From an uncultured Lachnospiraceae bacterium (GTDB lineage: Bacteria; Bacillota; Clostridia; Lachnospirales; Lachnospiraceae): a stretch of 19,752 nt of DNA. The notes below the pieces were generated by a model. It saw nothing but the letters and a program-made list of their open reading frames with translations, was not told the DNA's origin and did not search any database. The stretch covers positions 1-19,752 of the forward strand of contig URRW01000039.1 of NCBI GenBank assembly GCA_900550285.1, read 5' to 3'. The translations under genes and the position numbers were made by a program. Shown here one piece after another: positions 1 through 6,708 of this stretch; position 1 is the first letter of the stretch; each line of letters opens with the position of its first letter.

Positions 1-1061
1 TGGCAGAAAGGCTTATTAAGGATGCGCCTGCCTCCTCCCGCCCGGGGACGGTAAAGGAAAGCGCTGCCTTTTACGGGGCAAAAACAGCCCAAAAGCAGCC
101 TGCGCCAGAGAAGGGCGGAAAACCGGAAAAGCCTAAAAATGACTTAATCAGTCAACAAAAACCGACTGCCTCCAACACGCAGAAAACCGCAGAAATCCCG
201 GAAATCTTGGAAAAGCCAAAAGCATCAGAAACTGATATGGTCAATGTGACCGATGCGGTCAATAACGCCGATAATGCAAATAACAATACGAATAACAAGA
301 GCAGCAATAATATCAATCATACAAGTACCCCCTCCGCCCTTCCGCCCCAGCCCTTTGAAAAGGCGAGGCTGTCCGAAGCCGTGGACAAACGGCAGCGGGA
401 ATATGCGGCAGAAAAAGAGGCGGACGCTGCAGAAGCAAAACAGATGAACTTGTTTGAAGAAAAGCTTCTGACCAAAAAGGCGGTGGACGAATACCGGATC
501 ATCGGGCAGGTTTTTGACACGTACTGGATCGCTTCCTATCAGGACAAAATGATCCTGATCGACCAGCACGCCGCCCACGAAAAGGTCAGATACGAGCGGC
601 TGATCCGGAAGTTTCAGGAAGGGAAGGTGGAAAGCCAGAATCTTCTGCCGCCGGTTATTGTGACGCTTACGGGCGCGGAAGCTTCCCTTTTATCCCAGTA
701 TGAGGACTATTTTGCGCAGCTGGGCTTTGAGATCGACTCCTTCGGGGGCAGCTCCTATGCGCTGCGCGCCGTCCCCTGCGATCTGTACGGGCACTGCAGC
801 GCGGAATTTTTGCAGGAGGTGCTAAATGAGCTGTCTGCCGGACAGCGTCCCGGCACGCCGGCGGCGGTGGCAGAGCGCATCGCCACGATGGCATGCAAGG
901 CGGCGGTCAAGGGGAACAACCGGATGAGCACGGCAGAGATGCAGGAGCTTTTGCAGCAGCTTCTGACGCTGGACAATCCCTACCATTGCCCCCACGGGAG
1001 ACCCACGATGATCGTGATGACAAAGCAGGAGCTGGAACGCAAATTCAAGCGGATCGTGTGA
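1..1061 (+). CDS. mutL: DNA mismatch repair protein MutL, C-terminal part (5' end outside window)
   Basis: MutL couples MutS mismatch recognition to strand removal; MutLs of bacteria lacking MutH are themselves nicking endonucleases. The reading frame is open from base 3 to the stop at 1061, giving 352 visible residues, and the N-terminal GHKL ATPase lies before the window. What remains is a long linker, then the C-terminal dimerisation/endonuclease domain from about base 470. The endonuclease signature DQHAAHEKVRYE (bases 561-596) fits DQHA(X)2E(X)4E. It is followed by ACKAAVK and, near the end, CPHGRPT, the other conserved metal-site motifs. An active endonuclease is therefore inferred. The linker is rich in Lys, Pro and Gln and contains an Asn-rich run at about 238-330. 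miaA follows after 52 bases, a common clostridial order. Confidence 0.95.
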   Translation, partial: AERLIKDAPASSRPGTVKESAAFYGAKTAQKQPAPEKGGKPEKPKNDLISQQKPTASNTQKTAEIPEILEKPKASETDMVNVTDAVNNADNANNNTNNKSSNNINHTSTPSALPPQPFEKARLSEAVDKRQREYAAEKEADAAEAKQMNLFEEKLLTKKAVDEYRIIGQVFDTYWIASYQDKMILIDQHAAHEKVRYERLIRKFQEGKVESQNLLPPVIVTLTGAEASLLSQYEDYFAQLGFEIDSFGGSSYALRAVPCDLYGHCSAEFLQEVLNELSAGQRPGTPAAVAERIATMACKAAVKGNNRMSTAEMQELLQQLLTLDNPYHCPHGRPTMIVMTKQELERKFKRIV

Positions 1062-1113
1062 CCGGTGGATTTTTGCGCGGCAGGCAGATTTTAAGCATAG
1101 CAGGAGAGAGTTT

Positions 1114-2085
1114 ATGACAAAGGTATCAGATTCTATTTCGCAGGCGGCGCTTCCTCCGCTTGTGATCCTTACCGGCCCCACCGCCGCAGGAAAAACGGCG
1201 CTGTCGGTGGCGCTTGCAAAGGCGGTGGGCGGGGAGATCATTTCCGCCGATTCCATGCAGGTATACCGCCATATGGACATCGGCTCCGCAAAAGTGACAA
1301 AGGAAGAGATGGACGGCGTGCCCCATCACCTGATCGACGTGCTGGATCCGGAAGAGGAGTTTAACGTGGTGCTGTTCCAGACGCTTGCCAAAAAAGCGAT
1401 CGCAGATATTTTAAGCCGCGGCAGGCTGCCGATCTTAGTGGGCGGAACGGGATTTTATATCCAGTCGGTGCTGTATGACATTGATTTTACGCAGACAAAG
1501 GAAGACGGCGGATACCGCAGAAAGCTGGAAGAAATCGTCCGTGAAAAAGGGGCGCATTACCTGCACGGGATGCTGGCGCAGGCAGATCCGGAGGCGGCGG
1601 GACAGATCCATGAAAACAATGTAAAACGGGTGATCCGCGCGCTGGAATACCATGCCCAGACCGGGGAAAAGATTTCCGCCCACAACGAAGAGCAGCGCCG
1701 CAGCGAAGCAGCGTACCGGTTCCGGTATTTTGTCCTGACCGACGAACGGGCAAGGCTGTATGAGCGGATCGACAGGCGGGTGGACAAAATGCTGGAAGCA
1801 GGGCTTTTGGAAGAGGTGCGCGCCTTAAAGGAGCGGGGGCTGCAAAAAGGGATGGTATCCATGCAGGGGCTTGGCTATAAGGAGATTTTGGCGTATCTGG
1901 ATGGGGAATATGATCTGGAACGGGCGGTTTATCTGATCAAGCGGGATACAAGGCATTTTGCAAAGCGCCAGCTGACCTGGTTCAAACGTGAAAAAAATGT
2001 GACATGGGTTGACAGGTCTGCCTTTTTGGACGAGAATAGTATTTTACAGTTTTTGATCACACAATCGGAGGAATTAAAGCGATGA
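1114..2085 (+). CDS. miaA: tRNA dimethylallyltransferase MiaA
   Basis: MiaA transfers a dimethylallyl group from DMAPP to N6 of A37 in tRNAs that read UNN codons, which stabilises codon-anticodon pairing. The 323-residue product has the usual family length. It begins with a P-loop, GPTAAGKT (residues 21-28), followed by ADSMQVYR (about residues 45-51), which carries the catalytic-Asp segment, then GGTGFYIQ and a C-terminal KRDTRHFAKRQLTWF segment typical of the family. The ATG at 1114 is preceded by GGAGAG at 1103-1108. The stop overlaps the next start as ATGA, so miaA and the PLP-enzyme gene are almost certainly co-transcribed and perhaps translationally coupled. In many Firmicutes hfq sits directly after miaA, but no hfq is present here. 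Confidence 0.97.
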   Translation: MTKVSDSISQAALPPLVILTGPTAAGKTALSVALAKAVGGEIISADSMQVYRHMDIGSAKVTKEEMDGVPHHLIDVLDPEEEFNVVLFQTLAKKAIADILSRGRLPILVGGTGFYIQSVLYDIDFTQTKEDGGYRRKLEEIVREKGAHYLHGMLAQADPEAAGQIHENNVKRVIRALEYHAQTGEKISAHNEEQRRSEAAYRFRYFVLTDERARLYERIDRRVDKMLEAGLLEEVRALKERGLQKGMVSMQGLGYKEILAYLDGEYDLERAVYLIKRDTRHFAKRQLTWFKREKNVTWVDRSAFLDENSILQFLITQSEELKR

Positions 2086-3380
2086 CACAGGATATTTATG
2101 CTTCGATGGGAATTTCCCGCGAGGTTTACGGATACGGGGAAAAGACGCTCGAGGCGCTTGCCCCCCGTTTTGAAGAAATCGACAGGGTGGCGGAATATAA
2201 CCAGTTAAAGGTATTAAAGGCGATGCAGGACTGCCGCGTCAGCGAAGCGTGCCTGCTGGGAACGACCGGATACGGCTACAACGACATCGGCAGGGATACG
2301 CTGGAGGAGGTTTACGCCCACGTATTCCATACGGAATCCGCGCTGGTGCGCCCTCAGATCACCTGCGGGACGCACGCGCTGGCACTGGCGCTTATGAGCA
2401 ACCTGCGCCCCGGCGACGAGCTGCTTTCCCCGGTAGGAAAGCCCTATGACACGCTGGAAGAGGTAATCGGCATCCGGGAATCCAAAGGATCTTTGAAGGA
2501 ATACGGCATCAGCTACCGTCAGGTGGATTTAAAGGAGGACGGCAGCTTTGACTGGGATAGCATCCGCGCCGCCATCGGGCCGAAGACGAAGCTTGCGACG
2601 ATCCAGCGCTCCAAGGGCTACCAGACCCGCCCGACGCTCAGCGTGGAACAAATCGGGGAGCTGATCGCTTTTATCAAGGGCATCAAGCCGGACGTGATCT
2701 GTATGGTGGATAACTGCTACGGGGAATTTACCCAGACGATCGAGCCTACGGATGTGGGCGCGGATATGTGCGTCGGCTCCCTCATCAAAAACCCCGGCGG
2801 CGGGCTTGCGCCCATCGGCGGCTACATCGCCGGCAAAAAGGAGTGCGTGGAAAACGCGGCGTACCGCCTGACCTCCCCGGGGCTTGGAAAAGAGGTCGGC
2901 GCGTCCCTATCCGTGCTTTCGTCCTTCTATCAGGGGCTTTTCCTTGCGCCGACCGTGACCGCAGGCGCGTTAAAGGGGGCGATTTTTGCGGCAAACTTGT
3001 ACGAAAAGCTCGGCTTTGGCGTTGTGCCAAACGGCAGCGAGCCCCGCTTCGACATCATTCAGGCGGTGGAATTTGGCACGCCGGAGGGGCTGATCTCCTT
3101 CTGCGAGGGCATCCAGTACGCGGCGCCTGTGGACAGCTTCGTAACGCCGGAGCCGTGGGATATGCCCGGCTATGACAGCCAGGTTATCATGGCGGCGGGC
3201 GCGTTTGTGTCCGGTTCGTCCATCGAGCTGTCCGCAGACGGTCCCTTAAAGCCTCCCTATGCCGTTTATTTTCAGGGCGGCTTAACGTGGCAGCACGCCA
3301 AATTCGGCATTTTGAAATCGCTTCAGCAGTGCGTCGATAAGGGCGTCGTAAAAGGCATTCCGGCGCAGCTTTTGCAGTAA
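2082..3380 (+). CDS. PLP-dependent methionine gamma-lyase family protein (YnbB-like, 'aluminium resistance' family)
   Basis: This 432-residue protein belongs to the fold-type I PLP enzymes related to cystathionine/methionine lyases, often annotated as methionine gamma-lyase family or aluminium resistance protein. Its true substrate is not well established. Visible features are a central domain with TCGTHALALAL (cofactor-binding region), MVDNCYGEF (the Asp expected to contact the pyridine nitrogen) and GSLIKNPGGG, whose Lys236 (bases 2787-2789) is the probable Schiff-base lysine. The family commonly lies next to miaA in Firmicutes, and here the start ATG at 2082 overlaps the miaA stop. A GGAGGAA Shine-Dalgarno lies at 2067-2073. 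No terminator is evident after the stop. Family assignment is firm; the enzymatic reaction is not. Confidence 0.88.
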   Translation: MTQDIYASMGISREVYGYGEKTLEALAPRFEEIDRVAEYNQLKVLKAMQDCRVSEACLLGTTGYGYNDIGRDTLEEVYAHVFHTESALVRPQITCGTHALALALMSNLRPGDELLSPVGKPYDTLEEVIGIRESKGSLKEYGISYRQVDLKEDGSFDWDSIRAAIGPKTKLATIQRSKGYQTRPTLSVEQIGELIAFIKGIKPDVICMVDNCYGEFTQTIEPTDVGADMCVGSLIKNPGGGLAPIGGYIAGKKECVENAAYRLTSPGLGKEVGASLSVLSSFYQGLFLAPTVTAGALKGAIFAANLYEKLGFGVVPNGSEPRFDIIQAVEFGTPEGLISFCEGIQYAAPVDSFVTPEPWDMPGYDSQVIMAAGAFVSGSSIELSADGPLKPPYAVYFQGGLTWQHAKFGILKSLQQCVDKGVVKGIPAQLLQ

Positions 3381-3410
3381 AAGGTCGAACGATGCGAAAA
3401 AATTTCTCTT

Positions 3411-3446
3411 TTGTTCCTATACAGTAAATGCCAAGTATGATAAGAT
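3411..3446 (+). promoter_or_regulatory. Candidate promoter for the radC-mre-min cluster
   Basis: The 135-base gap between the PLP-enzyme gene and radC (3381-3515) contains TTGTTC (3411-3416) and an extended -10-like element TG-A-TAAGAT (TG at 3438-3439, hexamer 3441-3446). An alternative -10 is TATGAT at 3436-3441, with a 19-base spacer from TTGTTC. Both arrangements are imperfect. The region is markedly more AT-rich than the flanking genes, as expected of a promoter. No LexA-type operator was found. Confidence 0.4.
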
Positions 3447-3515
3447 GTAACTGTTTGAGAAGCCAAAAGAGCACAGAGTCCGCCGTTTCTTTGGAGAGGG
3501 AAATGGAGGATAAAA

Positions 3516-4244
3516 TTGAAAAAATTGGAAAAAACAGCAGAACAGGGGCTTCCCTATGAAAAATTCCTGCAAAAGGGGGCAGAATCCTTAACGGATGCAG
3601 AGCTTTTGGCGGTGCTTCTGCGCACCGGACCGAGTGTTCCTGCGGATGCGGCAAAAGCGCACCGGGATTGTCCGGCGCTTGCGCTGGCAGAGGAGGTGCT
3701 GCGGCTGCCGAAGGGCTCCCGCAGCGGCATTTCCGGGCTGGCGTGCCTTTCGCCCGCAGAGCTGATGAAGCTTCGGGGTATTGGGCAGGTCAAGGCGGTG
3801 CGTATCTGCTGCGTGGCAGAGCTTGCGCGCAGGATGGCGCTGGATACGAGAAAGGAGCTTCCGGCGTTTCCCGACCCGGCGACGGCGGCAGCCTATGCGC
3901 AGCCGTTGTTTTACGCAGACGGCGGAAGCGTGGAGCGCGCCGTGCTTTTGCTTTTGGACGGCAGGGGCAGGCTCGTGCACGAAAAGGTGCTGTCCGTGGG
4001 GACGGTGGATTCGGCGCTTGTGTCCCCGCGGGAGGTTTTTTTACAGGCGCTGCGCGTGCAGGCGGTCAGCTTTATTCTGCTGCACAACCATCCCAGCGGC
4101 GATCCGTCGCCCAGCAGGGAGGACACAGAGATCACCGGGCGGCTTTGCAGGCTTGGGGCAATGATGCAGCTTGACCTGACCGACCACATCATCGTCGGGG
4201 CAGACAGGCAGTATTTCAGCTTCCGGGAAGCCGGCCTGATATAA
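3516..4244 (+). CDS. radC: RadC family protein (JAB/MPN metallo-domain)
   Basis: RadC-family proteins combine a helix-hairpin-helix segment with a JAB/MPN-type zinc domain. Despite the name, a repair role is doubtful and the substrate is unknown. Here the helix-hairpin-helix is seen as LRGIGQVKA (about residues 86-94), and the metal motif HNHPSGDPSPSRED spans residues 190-203. The 242-residue length is normal. The start is a TTG at 3516, chosen because GGAGGA (3505-3510) lies 5 bases upstream and the nearby ATG at 3503 is in another frame. The position directly ahead of mreB matches the Bacillus radC-mreBCD-minCD arrangement, although maf is not seen here. The gap to the next start is only 14 bases, so it shares a transcript with mreB. 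Confidence 0.93.
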   Translation: MKKLEKTAEQGLPYEKFLQKGAESLTDAELLAVLLRTGPSVPADAAKAHRDCPALALAEEVLRLPKGSRSGISGLACLSPAELMKLRGIGQVKAVRICCVAELARRMALDTRKELPAFPDPATAAAYAQPLFYADGGSVERAVLLLLDGRGRLVHEKVLSVGTVDSALVSPREVFLQALRVQAVSFILLHNHPSGDPSPSREDTEITGRLCRLGAMMQLDLTDHIIVGADRQYFSFREAGLI

Positions 4245-4258
4245 GGAAGGAGAAAGAT

Positions 4259-5272
4259 ATGGTGCCAAATTACGCATACGGGATCGATCTGGGCACGAGC
4301 AACATCAAGATCTACAGTCAGGCGGACGATTCTGTCCTGATCGAGAAAAACATGATTGCCATTGAAAATAAGAAAAATATTTTCGCTTACGGCAATTCCG
4401 CTTACGAAATGTATGAAAAAGCGCCCGCCAATATCAAGATCAGCAATCCGCTGTCCAATGGCGTGATCGCGGACATCAACAATATGGAACGCCTGATCCG
4501 CTTTTTTGTTTCGGATATTTCAAAGGGCAATATCCGCCCGGCGGATTTCTATATCGCAGTGCCCACCGACATCACGGAGGTGGAAAAGCGCGCGTTTTAT
4601 GATCTGATCAAGGAAGCCAACGTCAAGGCGCGCAAGATCATGGTCGTGGAAAAGGCGGTGGCGGACGGCCTCGGCATGGACATTGACGTGAAAAATTCCC
4701 AGGGCGTGCTGGTCGTAAACATCGGCTACGACACCACGGAGGTTTCCATCCTGTCTCTGGGCGGCATCGTACTGAGCCGTCTGATCAAGACCGGCGGCCT
4801 GAAGTTTGACGAGGCGATCCGGCAGGCGGTGCGCAAGGAATTTAACCTGCTGATCGGGCAAAAGACCGCCGAGAACATCAAGCAGTCCCTTGGAAGCCTT
4901 GAAAAAGAAGGAAAGGGCGCGACCGTCTACGGCAGGGACATCGTCGTGGGGCTTCCGGTGGAAAGGGAGATCCCCACGGATCTGATCAACTCCTGTCTGG
5001 AAGAGCACTTTAATACGATCATCGACAGCATCAAGGTAATCTTGGAACGCACGCCGCCGGAGCTGGGCGCGGACATTTTCCGCCACGGCATCTATCTGAC
5101 CGGCGGGGCAAGCCAGGTCAGCCATTTTGCGGAGCGGGTACAGCAGGCGACCGGCTTAAAGGTAAACCTTGCGGAGCGCCCCATGGAGAGCGTTGTGCTG
5201 GGCATGGCGCGCATCTTAAAAGACGACAATTACAAATCGGTCGCTTATGCCATTGAAGGGATGGGTAAATGA
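4259..5272 (+). CDS. mreB: MreB/Mbl-family actin homologue with divergent ATPase motifs
   Basis: MreB forms membrane-bound filaments that organise lateral peptidoglycan synthesis together with MreC, MreD, RodA and PBP2. The 337-residue product has the MreB length and layout: phosphate-1 loop GIDLGTSN (residues 8-15), a phosphate-2 region (153-161) followed by SLGGIV, and the adenosine motif LTGGASQ (280-286). However, phosphate-2 reads NIGYDTTEV instead of the usual DIGGGTTEV, and the catalytic-Glu segment, usually IEEPMAAAIG, reads VVEKAVADGLG (from about residue 129), placing Lys132 where the second Glu is expected. ATP turnover may therefore be weak or absent; this is inference. Position before mreC, with an ATGA overlap, supports an elongasome role. 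It may be a second, specialised paralogue, since these bacteria can carry several MreB-like genes. Confidence 0.85.
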   Translation: MVPNYAYGIDLGTSNIKIYSQADDSVLIEKNMIAIENKKNIFAYGNSAYEMYEKAPANIKISNPLSNGVIADINNMERLIRFFVSDISKGNIRPADFYIAVPTDITEVEKRAFYDLIKEANVKARKIMVVEKAVADGLGMDIDVKNSQGVLVVNIGYDTTEVSILSLGGIVLSRLIKTGGLKFDEAIRQAVRKEFNLLIGQKTAENIKQSLGSLEKEGKGATVYGRDIVVGLPVEREIPTDLINSCLEEHFNTIIDSIKVILERTPPELGADIFRHGIYLTGGASQVSHFAERVQQATGLKVNLAERPMESVVLGMARILKDDNYKSVAYAIEGMGK

Positions 5273-6141
5273 GTCCTGTAGTCAAAAAGAAACACAAAAA
5301 TTTCAGCATATCCGGACAGACGCTTTTGCTGATCCTGACTGGTGTGTGCGCGCTTCTTCTGATCCTGTCGTTTAATACGACGGTTTTTGAGGGCGCGTTA
5401 AAGGGCGCCGCAGGCTATGTAGTCGTTCCGTTCCAGAAGGGGATCGCAGAGGTGGGAAGCTATTTTTCGGAGCGATCCAAGGAGCTGGCGCAGTTAAAAG
5501 ACGTGCTGGCGCAGAACGAGGCGCTCAAGGAGCAGGTCGACCAGCTTACGATCGAGAACAACCAGCTCCAGCAGGACCGGTATGAGTTAAACAACCTGCG
5601 CAGCCTTTACGAGCTGGATCAGACCTATTCCGACTATGAAAAGGTCGGCGCGCGGGTCATCGCCAGCGAAGCGGACAACTGGTTTTATTCCTTTACCATC
5701 GACAAAGGCTCAGAGGACGGCATCGCCGTGGACTGCAACGTAATGGCGGGCAGCGGACTGGTGGGAAGGGTCGTTTCCGTCGGGAAAAATTATGCGAAGG
5801 TCATTTCCATCATTTCCGATACGAGCAGCGTCAGCGCTACGGTGCTTGCCACCGCGGAAAACCTCATCGTATCCGGCGACCTGCAGTCCGTGCAGTCGGA
5901 GGGGACGATCCGGTTTTCCCAGCTTTCGGATCCGGACAATCAGGTGGCGGCGGGAGATAAGCTTGTGACGAGCAACATCAGCGACAAATATCTGCCGGGC
6001 ATCCTGATCGGCTACGTGGATTCCATCAGCACCTCGTCCAACAATCTGACAAAGACCGGGACGGTAACGCCGACGGTGGATTTTTCCCATCTGGACGAGG
6101 TTTTAGTCATTACCGAATTAAAACAGCAGGCTGAGGACTAA
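5269..6141 (+). CDS. mreC: Rod shape-determining protein MreC
   Basis: MreC is a bitopic membrane protein whose extracytoplasmic part activates PBP2/RodA and connects them to MreB. The 290-residue product starts with a short basic cytoplasmic tail (KKKHKN), then one hydrophobic segment at about residues 17-36. A heptad-like coiled coil covers about residues 65-110 (QNEALKEQVDQL). The C-terminal beta-rich domain contains the family pattern GLVGRVVSVGKNYAKV followed by ISDTSSVSA. The start ATG at 5269 overlaps the mreB stop, which indicates coupling. mreD begins 15 bases after its stop. Length and domain order are ordinary for clostridial MreC. Confidence 0.95.
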   Translation: MSPVVKKKHKNFSISGQTLLLILTGVCALLLILSFNTTVFEGALKGAAGYVVVPFQKGIAEVGSYFSERSKELAQLKDVLAQNEALKEQVDQLTIENNQLQQDRYELNNLRSLYELDQTYSDYEKVGARVIASEADNWFYSFTIDKGSEDGIAVDCNVMAGSGLVGRVVSVGKNYAKVISIISDTSSVSATVLATAENLIVSGDLQSVQSEGTIRFSQLSDPDNQVAAGDKLVTSNISDKYLPGILIGYVDSISTSSNNLTKTGTVTPTVDFSHLDEVLVITELKQQAED

Positions 6142-6156
6142 AAAGGAGGCGCTTTC

Positions 6157-6708
6157 ATGAAAAAATTTCTGGTTACCGCCTTTTTGGTGTGGAGCTTTTT
6201 CCTCTTACAGACCGCCGTCTGCCCGTGGTTTGCCTTCGGCGGCATCAAGCCGAACCTGCTGATTTTGCTGACTGCCTCCATCGGCCTGATGGAGGGGGAA
6301 AAGCCCGGCATGTGGACAGGCTTTTCCTGCGGGCTGTTGGCCGATCTTTTTGCCGCAAACGGCATGAGCCTGACCGCTGCGTCGGGCGTCGGGGCGGGAG
6401 ATCTGCTGGGCTTTTATGCGCTTTTGTATCTCTATGTGGGATATTTGTGCGGAAAAGCCAACCGCCTGTTTTTCCCGGAGGACATCCTGCTTCCCCTCGG
6501 CGTGATCGCCGCCGCGGATACGTGCGTCAGCCTCGTATGCTATATCGTCATGTTTTTCATGCGCGCGCGTCTTGACATCGGGTATTACATACTGCATGTG
6601 ATCCTTCCGGAAACGGTTTATACCATTGTCGTCGCATTCATTTTTTATCCGCTTCTTTTATTCCTGCACAAACGGATGAGCCTTGCGGATAGAGGGAGTA
6701 CCGAATAA
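6157..6708 (+). CDS. mreD: Rod shape-determining protein MreD
   Basis: MreD is a small integral membrane partner of MreC in the elongasome. The 183-residue product is hydrophobic throughout, with about six membrane segments visible, including those near residues 5-25 (FLVWSFFLLQTAVCPW), 85-103 and 150-172. The pattern GFSCGLLADLF (about residues 49-59) is typical of MreD, where a G-x-x-x-D segment is the best conserved part. The start ATG at 6157 is preceded by AAGGAGG just before and around the mreC stop. The mreD stop abuts the TTG start of the PBP2 gene without any gap. Confidence 0.92.
   Translation: MKKFLVTAFLVWSFFLLQTAVCPWFAFGGIKPNLLILLTASIGLMEGEKPGMWTGFSCGLLADLFAANGMSLTAASGVGAGDLLGFYALLYLYVGYLCGKANRLFFPEDILLPLGVIAAADTCVSLVCYIVMFFMRARLDIGYYILHVILPETVYTIVVAFIFYPLLLFLHKRMSLADRGSTE

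Noticed and set aside
3381..3400. GAAC-containing sequence before radC, considered as a LexA box
   Set aside because: The second half-site (GTTC) is missing; GAACGATGCGAA has no proper dyad symmetry.
3503..3559. Tiny 18-codon frame starting at ATG 3503, overlapping the radC start
   Set aside because: Its start codon lies within the radC Shine-Dalgarno, it has no upstream ribosome-binding site, and nothing marks it as coding.
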